Shown: positions 16,929-26,600 of the stretch, in pieces | Numbering within the stretch: the first letter of the stretch is position 1 | Layout: every line of letters starts with the position of its first letter | Source of the DNA: Flavobacterium anhuiense | GTDB taxonomy: Bacteria; Bacteroidota; Bacteroidia; Flavobacteriales; Flavobacteriaceae | Direction of reading: 5' to 3' | Assembly: GCF_900101855.1 (NCBI RefSeq) | Contig: NZ_FMVC01000003.1 | Location: 1 to 64,000 of the forward strand | DNA length: 64,000 bases | Program-made: the position numbers and the translations under genes | Notes under the pieces: model-generated | Seen by the model: the letters and a program-made list of their open reading frames with translations, nothing else | What the model was told of the DNA's origin: nothing | The model's database searches: none

Positions 16929-19382
16929 ATGTCAAACCATAAAATACTTACTATTGACAATCTGTCACTTCAAGAATTTGACTCAGAGGCAGAATTAATT
17001 CCATTGTTGACACCAGAAGACGAGGAGGAAATGAATAATGAAGAACTTCCTATTTCGCTTCCAATTTTACCTTTACGAAATACGGTATTGTTTCCTGGGG
17101 TTGTTATCCCAATTTCTGCCGGAAGAGATAAGTCTATCAAATTAATTAATGATGCTAACGCAGGCGGAAAAATTATTGGTGTTGTATCTCAAATTAATGA
17201 GGAAGATGAAGATCCATCAAAAGATGATATTCATAAAGTAGGAACTGTAGCGCGTATTTTACGTGTACTTAAAATGCCTGACGGGAACGTTACGGTTATT
17301 CTTCAAGGGAAAAAACGCTTCGAAATTGACGAAATTGTTTTAGAAGAGCCTTACATGACAGCAACAATCAAAGAAGTTGCAGAAGAACGTCCAGACGAAA
17401 ATGATACTGAATTTACAGCGATTTTAGACTCTGTAAAAGAATTGGCAATCCAGATTATTAAGGAAAGTCCAAATATTCCTTCTGAAGCTACTTTTGCAAT
17501 TAAAAATATTGAAAGCCAATCGTTTTTGATAAACTTTGTTTCTTCAAACATGAATTTGTCTGTAAAAGAAAAACAAGGGCTTTTATCGATAAACGGATTA
17601 AAAGAACGAGCTTTAGAAACTTTACGTTATATGAATGTTGAGCTTCAAAAATTAGAATTGAAGAATGATATTCAGTCAAAAGTTCGTTTTGATTTAGATC
17701 AGCAGCAAAGAGAATATTTCCTTCACCAGCAAATGAAAACCATTCAAGAAGAATTGGGAGGTGTTTCGCAGGAAGAAGAAATGGACGAAATGGGGCAGAA
17801 AGCGAAAACCAAAAAATGGGACGAAAAAACGCAGAAACATTTCGAAAAAGAATTGTCTAAAATGCGCCGTATGAATCCGCAGTCTCCAGATTTCGGAATT
17901 CAGCGTAATTATTTAGAGCTGTTTTTAGAATTGCCTTGGGGCGAATATTCTAAAGATAAATTTGATTTAAAACATGCACAGAAAGTTTTAGATAAAGATC
18001 ATTTTGGTCTTGATGAAGTAAAGAAAAGAATGATTGAGCATTTGGCAGTTTTGAAATTGCGAAATGACATGAAATCGCCAATTATATGTTTAACAGGGCC
18101 TCCAGGAGTTGGTAAAACTTCTATCGGGCGTTCTGTGGCAGAAGCTTTGGGAAGAGAGTATGTGCGTATTTCTTTAGGCGGTTTACGTGACGAAGCGGAA
18201 ATTCGCGGTCATAGAAAAACGTATATTGGAGCGATGCCAGGACGTATCATTCAGAGCTTAAAAAAGGCAGGTACATCAAACCCTGTATTTATTTTGGACG
18301 AGATTGACAAACTATCAAGCGGCAATAGCGGCGATCCATCTTCAGCTTTATTGGAGGTTTTGGATCCTGAGCAAAACAATGCATTCTATGACAATTTCCT
18401 TGAAATGGGATATGATTTGTCTAAAGTCATGTTTATTGCTACTTCAAATAATATGTCTGCTATTCAGCCTGCTTTGCGTGACAGAATGGAAGTAATCAAA
18501 ATGTCAGGCTACACCATAGAGGAAAAGGTTGAAATTGCTAAGAGACATTTGTTTCCAAAACAATTAGAAGCTCACGGTTTAACTGCAAAAGATTTAACTA
18601 TTGGCAAAAAACAATTAGAAAAAATCATTGAGGGCTATACTAGAGAATCTGGCGTTCGTAACTTAGAAACTAAAATTGCTCAAGTTATCAGAAATGCGGC
18701 AAAATCGGTTGCAATGGAAGAGGAGTACAACAAAAAAGTTACAGATGAAGATATTGTAGCAATTTTGGGAGTGCCAAGATTGGAACGTGATAAATACGAA
18801 AATAATGATGTAGCAGGTGTAGTAACAGGTTTAGCTTGGACAAGTGTTGGAGGAGATATTTTGTTTATCGAATCTTTAATTTCTGAGGGGAAAGGTTCAT
18901 TGAGTATTACAGGAAACCTTGGAACTGTAATGAAAGAATCTGCTACAATTGCATTAGAATACATTAAAGCAAATGCCAAGAAATTAGGTATTAGTACAGA
19001 GCTTTTCCAGAAATACAATATTCACTTGCACGTTCCAGAAGGAGCAACTCCAAAAGACGGACCAAGTGCTGGTATTGCAATGCTTACTTCATTAGTTTCT
19101 CTTTTAACTCAGAAAAAAGTAAAGAAAAGCTTGGCCATGACAGGTGAAATCACTCTTCGTGGAAAAGTGCTTCCAGTTGGTGGAATTAAAGAGAAAATCT
19201 TGGCTGCCAAAAGAGCTGGAATTAAAGAAATCATTCTTTGCCACGAAAACAAAAGCGATATCGATGAAATAAAAGCTGAATACTTAGAGGGATTGACTTT
19301 TCATTATGTTAAAGAAATGAGCGAAGTTTTAGCAGTTGCTTTGACTGATCAAAAAGTTAAAAATGCTAAGGATTTGAAATAA
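16929..19382 (+). CDS. lon: ATP-dependent protease Lon
   Basis: An 817-residue cytoplasmic AAA+ serine protease that degrades misfolded and regulatory proteins. The N-terminal LON substrate-binding domain starts at [16 protein letters not shown]; Walker A is GPPGVGKTS with Lys396, Walker B is [10 protein letters not shown], and the protease domain contains the Ser713-Lys756 dyad in PKDGPSAG and GGIKEK. Length is normal for Lon, with an acidic N-terminal extension ([17 protein letters not shown]) common in Bacteroidota. A strong repeat-type terminator follows. Confidence 0.97.
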   Translation: MSNHKILTIDNLSLQEFDSEAELIPLLTPEDEEEMNNEELPISLPILPLRNTVLFPGVVIPISAGRDKSIKLINDANAGGKIIGVVSQINEEDEDPSKDDIHKVGTVARILRVLKMPDGNVTVILQGKKRFEIDEIVLEEPYMTATIKEVAEERPDENDTEFTAILDSVKELAIQIIKESPNIPSEATFAIKNIESQSFLINFVSSNMNLSVKEKQGLLSINGLKERALETLRYMNVELQKLELKNDIQSKVRFDLDQQQREYFLHQQMKTIQEELGGVSQEEEMDEMGQKAKTKKWDEKTQKHFEKELSKMRRMNPQSPDFGIQRNYLELFLELPWGEYSKDKFDLKHAQKVLDKDHFGLDEVKKRMIEHLAVLKLRNDMKSPIICLTGPPGVGKTSIGRSVAEALGREYVRISLGGLRDEAEIRGHRKTYIGAMPGRIIQSLKKAGTSNPVFILDEIDKLSSGNSGDPSSALLEVLDPEQNNAFYDNFLEMGYDLSKVMFIATSNNMSAIQPALRDRMEVIKMSGYTIEEKVEIAKRHLFPKQLEAHGLTAKDLTIGKKQLEKIIEGYTRESGVRNLETKIAQVIRNAAKSVAMEEEYNKKVTDEDIVAILGVPRLERDKYENNDVAGVVTGLAWTSVGGDILFIESLISEGKGSLSITGNLGTVMKESATIALEYIKANAKKLGISTELFQKYNIHLHVPEGATPKDGPSAGIAMLTSLVSLLTQKKVKKSLAMTGEITLRGKVLPVGGIKEKILAAKRAGIKEIILCHENKSDIDEIKAEYLEGLTFHYVKEMSEVLAVALTDQKVKNAKDLK

Positions 19383-19407
19383 AAAAGTTTATAAAGTGAA
19401 ATATTTG

Positions 19408-19455
19408 AAATTCCAAATTCCATCTGAAAATTTTCAGCTTTGGAATTTGGAATTT
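19408..19455 (+). terminator. Repeat-type terminator (AAATTCCAA family) after lon
   Basis: AAATTCCAAATTCCA (19408-19422) pairs perfectly with TGGAATTTGGAATTT (19441-19455), with an inner palindrome CTGAAAATTTTCAG, and is followed by T residues. It belongs to the dispersed family also seen near 28492, 39459 and, as a half copy, 5968. Confidence 0.8.
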
Positions 19456-19474
19456 TTATTAAATACAGAATTAG

Positions 19475-20347
19475 ATGAAAGTAGTTCCTCAGCTTTTGTA
19501 TCAACATAAAAATGTTAAAAAAATTATGGTTAATGGATTGTCGTGTATTGTTCATAAAACCATAGACACAATTGATACTAATACAGATCATTTTGTTGCC
19601 TCACATGTTTTATCGGTAGTGCTAAAAGGGAAGCTAAGCATAAAAACATATTATGATGAAGAACAATATTATGTGACTCAAAACCAAATGGTGTTTATTC
19701 CTAAAGGAAGGTATATGATTTCAGATGTTCTTGCTAAAGATGGGGAATTTGAAGGACTCTTTTATTTTTTTGAAGAAGAGATTATAAATGACTTTTTACG
19801 TGAAATAGATGTAATTACATTATCAAACAATAAACCTTCTTTGGTTTTGGAATATTCTGATCGTGTGAAAGATTTTACAGAATCAATTTTAAAAATTTAC
19901 ACAGAAAATGCAGGTAAAAATGTAGTTAAATTGAAACTTTTAGAATTATTGTATCTTATTTATAACTCATCTCAGCAAGAACATTTAATTCATGTTTTAA
20001 CTTCTTTAAATAGTAGACAGAAAAGAAATCTAGAAGATTTGATGCTAGAAAATTTTTCAAAAGCACTGAATGTAAATGATTATGCTTTTTTAGCTGGAAG
20101 AAGTGTTTCATCATTCAATAGAGATTTTCAAAGGAGGTTTAAGATTCCGCCTAAAAAATGGATAACGAATAAACGTTTAGAGAAGGCTACTGGTCTATTA
20201 AATGATTCTAATATGAGTATAGAACAAATTGCTTTAGAAGTTGGGTATGAAAACGTCTCCTATTTTATTTATTTGTTTGGAAAACATTTTGGAGTTTCTC
20301 CGAAACAATTTCTTATTCAAAAAAGAACTAACAAAATTTTGAACTAA
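19475..20347 (+). CDS. AraC family transcriptional regulator
   Basis: A 290-residue regulator. The N-terminal part looks like a cupin-type ligand-binding domain (LSVVLKGKLSIKTYYDEEQYYVTQNQMVFIPKG). The C-terminal hundred residues are an AraC DNA-binding domain with two helix-turn-helices (FLAGRSVSSFNRDFQRRF and IEQIALEVGYENVSYFIYLF, then FGVSPKQF). The effector and targets are unknown. It precedes an SRPBCC protein gene by 76 bases on the same strand, which could be a target. Confidence 0.9.
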   Translation: MKVVPQLLYQHKNVKKIMVNGLSCIVHKTIDTIDTNTDHFVASHVLSVVLKGKLSIKTYYDEEQYYVTQNQMVFIPKGRYMISDVLAKDGEFEGLFYFFEEEIINDFLREIDVITLSNNKPSLVLEYSDRVKDFTESILKIYTENAGKNVVKLKLLELLYLIYNSSQQEHLIHVLTSLNSRQKRNLEDLMLENFSKALNVNDYAFLAGRSVSSFNRDFQRRFKIPPKKWITNKRLEKATGLLNDSNMSIEQIALEVGYENVSYFIYLFGKHFGVSPKQFLIQKRTNKILN

Positions 20348-20423
20348 AATTGATACTTCTGAGAATTATCAAAATTTAGTTTTTTCTAATCATTTTAGTT
20401 TTGCTTAAATTATTAAAAATAAT

Positions 20424-20852
20424 ATGAAAATGGAAAAAACAAAAGTTAGGGTAAGTTCTAAAGGAATTGTTGCTCTTGAAAGAGAAATTGTTTGGCAGAA
20501 GCTGATAAACTTTGGCGGCACTGAAAAATTTGTGCCTAAAGTTATTGAAAAAGTTACTGTGCATGGAAGTGGAATTGGTGCAGTAAGAAATATACAGTTA
20601 ATTGGAGGAGGTGAAATTATAGAAAAATTGACATCAGTTAATAATGACTTATTTGAAATGAAATTTATAATTATGTCAACACCGATGCAGGTTTTTGATT
20701 ATGAAGGAATTTTAAAAATAGATTTTGTGGATAGTAAAAGCTGTGAAGTAAGTTTTGAATCAATTTATGAAGTAATCCCCAATAACGAAAAGGAAATATT
20801 TAAGATTATTAAAGATTTTCAAGAAGTTTTCATATCAAATTTGACGATATAG
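20424..20852 (+). CDS. SRPBCC (START/Bet v1-like) family protein
   Basis: A 142-residue soluble protein. The pattern of an N-terminal strand, then REIVWQKLINFGGTEKFVPKVIEKV, GIGAVRNIQLIGGGEIIEKL and a C-terminal long helix (EKEIFKIIKDFQEVFISNL) fits the SRPBCC/polyketide-cyclase superfamily that binds hydrophobic ligands in a cavity. The exact ligand is unknown. It follows an AraC-type regulator on the same strand and ends at a clear terminator (20879-20908). Confidence 0.7.
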   Translation: MKMEKTKVRVSSKGIVALEREIVWQKLINFGGTEKFVPKVIEKVTVHGSGIGAVRNIQLIGGGEIIEKLTSVNNDLFEMKFIIMSTPMQVFDYEGILKIDFVDSKSCEVSFESIYEVIPNNEKEIFKIIKDFQEVFISNLTI

Positions 20853-20878
20853 TTTTATATTATCTTATTAATTATAAA

Positions 20879-20908
20879 GATCCAGCTTGAATTAGGCTGG
20901 ATTTTTTT
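20879..20908 (+). terminator. Terminator after the SRPBCC gene
   Basis: ATCCAGC and GCTGGAT flank a 9-base loop and run into seven T residues. Confidence 0.85.
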
Positions 20909-20939
20909 ATTTGACTTTATTTTAAGTGTTATATAATTT

Positions 20940-20947
20940 TATATTTG
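20940..20947 (+). promoter_or_regulatory. Candidate -7 element of porQ
   Basis: TATATTTG fits TANNTTTG 37 bases before the porQ ATG. A TTTG at 20910-20913 is 26 bases upstream, longer than usual, so only the -7 box is well supported. Confidence 0.45.
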
Positions 20948-20983
20948 CAGTTGCGTTATGCCATATAGGTGCGCCAAAAACAA

Positions 20984-22003
20984 ATGCTTAAAAAAGTTGT
21001 TTTATTTTTTGTATTCTTAATTTGTTCGCATTCTTTCGGACAAGTTGGGGGCCGTTACACCTATCAATTTTTAAATCTAACCACTTCGCCAAGACAAGCT
21101 GCATTAGGAGGAGATGTTATTACGATATATGACGAAGATGTTAATCAAGCCATGTCAAATCCTGCACTTATAAATGCAGACATGGACAATCATTTAGCAT
21201 TGAATTACGGAAGTTACTACGGCGAAGCTTCATACGGAACAGCATCGTACGCATATACATATGACAGACATGTTCAGACTTTTTATGCTGGAGTTACTTA
21301 TGTAAACTACGGTACATTTGAAGGTTATGACGAAAATGGCCAGGCTACTTCAAATTTTACAGGAAGTGAAGGTGCTTTATCGCTTGGATATGCATACAAT
21401 GTCCCTTTTACAGACTTTTATATAGGAGCAAGTGCTAAACTGATAACTTCATCTCTTGAAAGCTATAATTCGATTGGTGGCGCTGTTGATTTGGGGTTTC
21501 TCTATGTAAATCAAATGAATGACCTGAATTTTGCTCTTGTGTTTAGAAATATGGGAACACAGTTTACTACTTACTCCGGAATTAAAGAAAATCTTCCATT
21601 TGAAATCGTAGCAGGAGTTTCGCAGGAATTAGAACATTTACCAATTCGTTGGCATCTTTCTTTAGAAAATTTGCAGCAATGGAATATCTCTTTTTCGAAT
21701 CCTAATCGAGGAGAAACCAATATCGACGGATCTACAAGTGCTGAGAAAGTTTCTTTTGTGAATAATGCTTTGAGACACGTAGCTTTTGGTGTGGAACTTT
21801 TTCCTAAAAAAGCATTTAATTTTCGTATAGGATATAATTTTAGAAGAGGCGAAGAGTTACGAGTTGAAGAACAACGTAATTTTTCGGGTGTCTCATTAGG
21901 TTTTGGTTTAAGAATGAATAAGTTGAAATTTAATTATTCATATTCCAGATATACATTGGCGGCTAATACAAGTCTTTTTGGTTTGACCTTAAATTTTCAA
22001 TAA
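20984..22003 (+). CDS. porQ: Type IX secretion system protein PorQ
   Basis: A 339-residue outer-membrane beta-barrel protein with a signal peptide (MLKKVVLFFVFLICSHSFGQ). The start of the mature part, YQFLNLTTSPRQAALGGD, followed by DVNQAMSNPAL, is typical of PorQ/PorV relatives of the FadL-like family; PorQ works with PorU, PorV and PorZ in processing and surface attachment of type IX cargo. It is followed by cmk, a neighbourhood I recall for porQ in other Bacteroidota. The ATG at 20984 replaces a GTG 15 bases upstream. Confidence 0.88.
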   Translation: MLKKVVLFFVFLICSHSFGQVGGRYTYQFLNLTTSPRQAALGGDVITIYDEDVNQAMSNPALINADMDNHLALNYGSYYGEASYGTASYAYTYDRHVQTFYAGVTYVNYGTFEGYDENGQATSNFTGSEGALSLGYAYNVPFTDFYIGASAKLITSSLESYNSIGGAVDLGFLYVNQMNDLNFALVFRNMGTQFTTYSGIKENLPFEIVAGVSQELEHLPIRWHLSLENLQQWNISFSNPNRGETNIDGSTSAEKVSFVNNALRHVAFGVELFPKKAFNFRIGYNFRRGEELRVEEQRNFSGVSLGFGLRMNKLKFNYSYSRYTLAANTSLFGLTLNFQ

Positions 22004-22116
22004 TTGCACGAACTGTATTGTCTGGTCTTTTTTATTGTTGTATAATAAAGTTTTTTATTTTATAATTGGTTTGATAAACAAATAATTTAGATGCTTTATA
22101 TGAAAATAAAGATGGC

Positions 22117-22124
22117 TACATTTG
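22117..22124 (+). promoter_or_regulatory. Candidate -7 element of cmk
   Basis: TACATTTG matches TANNTTTG 73 bases before the TTG start of cmk, in the 186-base gap after porQ. The -33 region is only partly recognisable. Confidence 0.4.
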
Positions 22125-22189
22125 CATTAGTTTTGGCTGTTTGTGACTTGAAGCAGTCTATAATAGAATAAAAATTTAAAAATATAAAA

Positions 22190-22882
22190 TTGAAAAAAAT
22201 TACCATTGCCATCGACGGATTTTCATCTACAGGCAAAAGTACTCTTGCCAAACAATTAGCAAAAGAGCTGGAATATGTCTATGTAGATACAGGAGCGATG
22301 TATCGTGCTGTTGCTTATTTTGCCATGCAGCATAATCTGATTGGAGCTGATTTTTTTAAGAAAGAAGCTTTGATTGAAGCATTAGCTGATATTAAACTTG
22401 AATTTAGATTTAATGCTGATTTAGGTTTTGCAGAAATGTATTTAAATGGTGAAAATGTAGAAAAGCAGATTAGAACTATTGAAGTTTCTAACTTTGTGAG
22501 TAAAGTAGCTGCCGTTTCGGAGGTTCGCGCCAAGTTAGTAGAACAGCAGCAGGAGATGGGTACAAATAAAGCTATTGTTATGGATGGTCGCGATATTGGA
22601 ACTGTTGTTTTTCCTAATGCGGAACTTAAAATATTTATGACTGCAAGCGCTGAAACTCGTGCTCAGAGACGTTTTGATGAGTTACAGCAAAAAGGTGACA
22701 ATGTCTCTTACGAAGAAGTTTTAAAAAATGTTGTAGAAAGAGATTATATGGATACGCATCGCGAAGATTCTCCTTTGGTAATTGCTGATGATGCGATAGA
22801 AATTGATAATTCTTACTTAAATAAAGAAGAGCAATTTGCAGCTGTTTTGGAATTAGTGAATGATGTTGTTAAAACGATTTAA
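22190..22882 (+). CDS. cmk: Cytidylate kinase
   Basis: A 230-residue kinase phosphorylating CMP and dCMP. The P-loop is GFSSTGKSTLAKQLA, followed by YVDTGAMYRAVAYFA and the KAIVMDGRDIGTVVFPNAELKIFMTAS signature, then the lid region with RAQRRFDELQ. The start codon is a TTG at 22190: no ATG lies close upstream and MKKITIAIDG is the normal N-terminus of the family. It follows porQ. Confidence 0.95.
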   Translation: MKKITIAIDGFSSTGKSTLAKQLAKELEYVYVDTGAMYRAVAYFAMQHNLIGADFFKKEALIEALADIKLEFRFNADLGFAEMYLNGENVEKQIRTIEVSNFVSKVAAVSEVRAKLVEQQQEMGTNKAIVMDGRDIGTVVFPNAELKIFMTASAETRAQRRFDELQQKGDNVSYEEVLKNVVERDYMDTHREDSPLVIADDAIEIDNSYLNKEEQFAAVLELVNDVVKTI

Positions 22883-22952
22883 TTTTTTGTAGATATTATT
22901 TTTAATGGTAGTTTTACCGCTTCATTTTTTACTTTAAAGACAATTTCACTAT

Positions 22953-24329
22953 ATGGGAATTAAAAACAGGTTAATCTTTATGAGCTTTCTTCAATTTTTT
23001 GTTTGGGGAGCCTGGCTTATCACAATTGGAAATTATTGGTTTGGAACCAAAAATTGGGAAGGAACACAATTTGGTTTAGTATTTGGAACCATGGGAATTG
23101 CTTCTTTATTCATGCCTACTTTAACCGGAATTATTGCCGACAGATGGGTAAACGCTGAAAAGCTATATGGAATTCTCCATATTTTATACGCAGCTGTTTT
23201 ATTTGGAATTGCACAAGTTACAACACCAGATACTTTTATTGTAGTAATGCTTTTGGCAATGTGCTGCTATATGCCTACGATTGCTTTGAGCAACTCTATT
23301 TCGTACACTTCACTTAAATTAAACAATAAAAACATCGTTAAAGATTTTCCGCCAATACGTGTTTGGGGAACAATTGGTTTTATTGTAGCGATGTGGATTA
23401 CCAATTTAAGCGGGAGTAAAGCGACTGAATATCAGTTTTATATTGCTGGTGTAGGCGCTTTAATTTTAGGATTGTACGCTTTTACTCTGCCAAAATGTGA
23501 ACCGCAGCGTTTAATTAAAGAAAATGCAACTTGGATTGAAACTTTTGGTTTAGAATCATTTAAACTTTTTGCTAACTACAAAATGGCATTGTTTTTCGTT
23601 TTTTCTATGTTTTTAGGAGGAGCGCTTCAATTAACAAATGCTTATGGAGATGTGTTTTTGGATGAATTCAAACATTTTCCAAAATATGCAGATTCTTTTG
23701 TAATTCAATATTCGACTATTATTATGTCAATTTCTCAAGTTTCTGAAACCTTATTTATTTTGGCAATTCCGTTTTTCTTAAGACGTTTCGGAATCAAACA
23801 GGTTATGCTGATCAGTATGTTGGCTTGGGTTTTACGTTTCGGATTATTTGCTTTTGGGGATCCTGTAAATGGCTTATGGATGATTATCCTTTCTTGTATC
23901 GTTTACGGAATGGCTTTTGATTTCTTTAATATTTCAGGCTCTTTGTTTGTAGAAAGCAATACTGATTCTAAAATCCGTTCTTCTGCGCAAGGATTGTTTA
24001 TGATGATGACCAATGGAGTAGGAGCGGTTTTAGGAAGTTTGACTTCCGGTTGGGCAATTGATCGTTTCTTTACAAAATCGTTTGCTAATACTACAGAATT
24101 AGCAGGATTTTTACAAACAGATGCTTCTAATGAAAAGATGATAGAATTTGTAAAGAGTCAAGGAAATTCAATTTCTGCAGATGGTATTTTTTCAAATCCA
24201 GTTTTAATGAAAGATTGGCATACTATCTGGCTTTCGTTTGCACTTTATGCTTTGGTAATTGCAATTGCTTTTGCTGTTTTGTTTAAACACAAACATGATC
24301 CAAAAGAGATTGAGAATTTGAGTCATTAA
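22953..24329 (+). CDS. Nucleoside permease-like MFS transporter (NupG family)
   Basis: A 458-residue membrane protein with about 12 transmembrane segments. The N-terminus MSFLQFFVWGAWLITIGNYWF and the PPIRVWGTIGFIVAMW segment match the nucleoside:proton symporter (NupG/XapB) branch of the major facilitator superfamily. It probably imports nucleosides; the direct cmk neighbour on the same strand fits a role in nucleoside salvage, though the pairing may be chance. Confidence 0.85.
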   Translation: MGIKNRLIFMSFLQFFVWGAWLITIGNYWFGTKNWEGTQFGLVFGTMGIASLFMPTLTGIIADRWVNAEKLYGILHILYAAVLFGIAQVTTPDTFIVVMLLAMCCYMPTIALSNSISYTSLKLNNKNIVKDFPPIRVWGTIGFIVAMWITNLSGSKATEYQFYIAGVGALILGLYAFTLPKCEPQRLIKENATWIETFGLESFKLFANYKMALFFVFSMFLGGALQLTNAYGDVFLDEFKHFPKYADSFVIQYSTIIMSISQVSETLFILAIPFFLRRFGIKQVMLISMLAWVLRFGLFAFGDPVNGLWMIILSCIVYGMAFDFFNISGSLFVESNTDSKIRSSAQGLFMMMTNGVGAVLGSLTSGWAIDRFFTKSFANTTELAGFLQTDASNEKMIEFVKSQGNSISADGIFSNPVLMKDWHTIWLSFALYALVIAIAFAVLFKHKHDPKEIENLSH

Positions 24330-24387
24330 TATTAGAAATAATCTTTGTTGAATTTTAAAACTACAACAAAGATAGTTGCACATAGTA

Positions 24388-24421
24388 AGCCCGACAGGTT
24401 TTTAAAACCTGTCGGGTTTCG
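24388..24421 (+). terminator. Perfect CCCGACAGGTTTT inverted repeat
   Basis: CCCGACAGGTTTT and AAAACCTGTCGGG pair without mismatch and are followed by T-rich DNA, 60 bases after the NupG-like gene. It can act as a terminator in both directions; the sequence looks like another dispersed flavobacterial repeat. Confidence 0.75.
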
Positions 24422-24451
24422 TTTTTAAGGTTCTTATGAAAACGAGACTTT

Positions 24452-24540
24452 CTAATCTAGCCCCGATAGAAGTGGAAATCCCTTTGTGTTTTGTTTCTTT
24501 AACGAGACACAAAAGATTGCAACGGATAGCGGGACTAAAC
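24452..24540 (+). ncRNA. Structured RNA candidate resembling the Flavo-1 family
   Basis: CTAGCCCCGAT at the 5' side can pair with GCGGGACTA at the 3' side, and an inner hairpin CTTTGTGT/ACACAAAAG sits between the purine-rich strands ATAGAAGTGGAAATC and GATTGCAACGGATAGC. This layout, an outer GC-rich stem, internal loop and variable apical hairpin, recurs between genes in Flavobacterium genomes and resembles my memory of the Rfam Flavo-1 RNA. Strand is inferred from that memory. It lies between a terminator and the rpsA promoter. Confidence 0.55.
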
Positions 24541-24603
24541 GTCATAAAAACATCAAATCTTGTGCTTCTTTAAATAAATGGCTGATAATCATATCGGTTT
24601 TGT

Positions 24604-24634
24604 TTTGTTAATTCAGAAAAATGTATTAATTTTG
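24604..24634 (+). promoter_or_regulatory. Promoter of rpsA
   Basis: TTTG (24604-24607), 19 bases, then TAATTTTG (24627-24634) is a textbook Bacteroidota -33/-7 promoter. The predicted transcription start is near 24641, leaving a leader of about 110 bases before the rpsA ATG. Confidence 0.75.
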
Positions 24635-24691
24635 CAGTCCTTTTGGCAGAGAAGAGTTTCCATTAGGAATCAACCATTTATGTAAAACAAC

Positions 24692-24734
24692 TTCTGTATT
24701 TTCTATCGCATTGAGAAACTCGAGAAAAACAGAA
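24692..24734 (+). promoter_or_regulatory. Leader hairpin in front of rpsA
   Basis: TTCTGTATTTTCT (24692-24704) pairs with AGAAAAACAGAA (24723-24734) in a 12-base-pair stem with a single bulged A; the 18-base loop can form a small GAG/CTC hairpin. It ends 19 bases before the ATG, a position suited to autogenous control of S1 translation. Regulation itself is inferred. Confidence 0.55.
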
Positions 24735-24753
24735 TACAAATTTTTTTATCAGC

Positions 24754-26529
24754 ATGTCTGAACAAACAAAATCACAAGAAGAGTTTTTAGCAAATTTTAA
24801 CTGGCACAACTTCCAAGAAGGAATCGATGCAGTAGATGAGAAAAACTTGCAAGAGTTTGAAGAACTAGTATCAAAAACTTTCATCGCTACAGATCAAGAA
24901 GAAGTAGTTGAAGGAGTTGTAGTTAGAATTACAGATAGAGACGTTATCGTTGATATCAATGCTAAGTCTGAAGGTGTTATTTCTTTAAACGAATTTCGTT
25001 ACAACCCAAACTTAAAAGTAGGTGACAAAGTAGAAGTATTAATCGACATCCGTGAGGATAAAACAGGTCAATTAGTATTATCTCACAGAAAAGCACGTAC
25101 TATCAAATCTTGGGATAGAGTTATTGCAGCTAATGAAACTGGAGAAATCGTTAACGGTTTTGTTAAATGTAGAACTAAAGGAGGTATGATTGTTGACGTA
25201 TTCGGAATCGAAGCGTTCTTACCTGGATCTCAAATTGACGTTAAGCCAATTAGAGACTACGATGTATATGTAAACAAAATGATGGAATTCAAAGTGGTAA
25301 AAATCAACCACGAATTCAAAAACGTAGTTGTATCTCATAAAGCTCTTATCGAGGCTGATATTGAAGTGCAGAAAAAAGAGATCATCGGTCAATTACAAAA
25401 AGGACAAGTATTAGAAGGTGTTGTTAAAAACATTACTTCTTATGGTGTGTTCATTGACTTAGGTGGTGTTGACGGATTAATTCACATTACTGACCTTTCT
25501 TGGAGCAGAATCAACCACCCAAGTGAAGTTCTTGAATTAGACCAAAAATTAAACGTTGTAATCCTTGATTTCGATGATGAGAAAACAAGAATTCAATTAG
25601 GATTGAAACAATTAAACGCTCACCCATGGGATGCTTTAGATGCTAACTTAACTGTTGGTGACAAAGTTAAAGGTAAAGTAGTTGTAATCGCTGATTACGG
25701 TGCATTTATCGAAGTTGCTGAAGGTGTTGAAGGTTTAATCCACGTTTCTGAAATGTCATGGTCAACTCACTTACGTTCTGCTCAGGACTTCGTGAAAGTT
25801 GGAGATGTTGTTGAAGCAGTTATCTTAACTCTAGACAGAGAAGATCGTAAGATGTCATTAGGTATCAAACAATTGACTCAAGATCCATGGACTGACATTA
25901 CTTCTAAATACCCAGTAGGTTCTAAACATACAGGTATCGTTAGAAACTTTACAAACTTTGGTATTTTCGTAGAATTAGAAGAAGGAATTGATGGATTAAT
26001 CTACATCTCTGACTTATCTTGGACTAAGAAAATTAAACACCCATCTGAGTTTGTAAACGTTGGAGAAAAACTTGATGTTGTAGTATTAGAATTAGATGTT
26101 GAAGGACGTAAATTATCTTTAGGTCACAAACAAACTACTGCTAATCCTTGGGATCAATACGAAGATTCTTTCGCTGTAGGAACTATCCACACAGGTGAGA
26201 TTTCTGAAATCGTTGACAAAGGAGCTACTGTAGAATTCGGAGATGATATCGTTGCTTTCATTCCTACTCGTCACCTTGAAAAAGAAGACGGAAAGAAATT
26301 GAAAAAAGGTGATACAGCTGATTTCAAAGTAATCGAGTTCAACAAAGAATTTAAAAGAGTAGTTGCTTCTCACACTGCTATCTTCAGAGAAGAAGAAGAG
26401 AAAAACGTGAAAGCTGCTGCTGAAACTACTGCATCTGCATCTACAAACGCACCAGCTGCGACTTTAGGTGACAACAATGATGTATTAGCTGCTTTAAAAG
26501 CTAAAATGGAAAAAACTGAGAAAAAATAA
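24754..26529 (+). CDS. rpsA: 30S ribosomal protein S1
   Basis: A 591-residue RNA-binding ribosomal protein built from six S1 (OB-fold) repeats; the canonical repeats show VVKNITSYGVFIDLGGVDGLIHITDLSW, VVVIADYGAFIEVAEGVEGLIHVSEMSW and IVRNFTNFGIFVELEEGIDGLIYISDLSW. The C-terminal tail is Ala/Thr-rich and ends KMEKTEKK. Codons look strongly optimised, as expected for a highly expressed gene. It has its own consensus promoter and leader hairpin and a strong terminator, thus a single-gene unit. Confidence 0.97.
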   Translation: MSEQTKSQEEFLANFNWHNFQEGIDAVDEKNLQEFEELVSKTFIATDQEEVVEGVVVRITDRDVIVDINAKSEGVISLNEFRYNPNLKVGDKVEVLIDIREDKTGQLVLSHRKARTIKSWDRVIAANETGEIVNGFVKCRTKGGMIVDVFGIEAFLPGSQIDVKPIRDYDVYVNKMMEFKVVKINHEFKNVVVSHKALIEADIEVQKKEIIGQLQKGQVLEGVVKNITSYGVFIDLGGVDGLIHITDLSWSRINHPSEVLELDQKLNVVILDFDDEKTRIQLGLKQLNAHPWDALDANLTVGDKVKGKVVVIADYGAFIEVAEGVEGLIHVSEMSWSTHLRSAQDFVKVGDVVEAVILTLDREDRKMSLGIKQLTQDPWTDITSKYPVGSKHTGIVRNFTNFGIFVELEEGIDGLIYISDLSWTKKIKHPSEFVNVGEKLDVVVLELDVEGRKLSLGHKQTTANPWDQYEDSFAVGTIHTGEISEIVDKGATVEFGDDIVAFIPTRHLEKEDGKKLKKGDTADFKVIEFNKEFKRVVASHTAIFREEEEKNVKAAAETTASASTNAPAATLGDNNDVLAALKAKMEKTEKK

Positions 26530-26550
26530 TTCTTAGCTTTTTTATAAATA

Positions 26551-26581
26551 GAAAGTCCCACAGCAATGTGGGACTTTTTTT
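26551..26581 (+). terminator. Terminator of rpsA
   Basis: AAAGTCCCACA and TGTGGGACTTT form an 11-base-pair stem with GCAA loop, followed by T residues, 22 bases after the stop codon. Confidence 0.9.
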
Positions 26582-26600
26582 GTTTCAGTTGTTTGTCGAT

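Noticed and set aside
18680..19018. Minus-strand frame of 112 codons within lon
   Set aside because: Lon is fully supported by its motifs; the antisense frame has no recognisable content.
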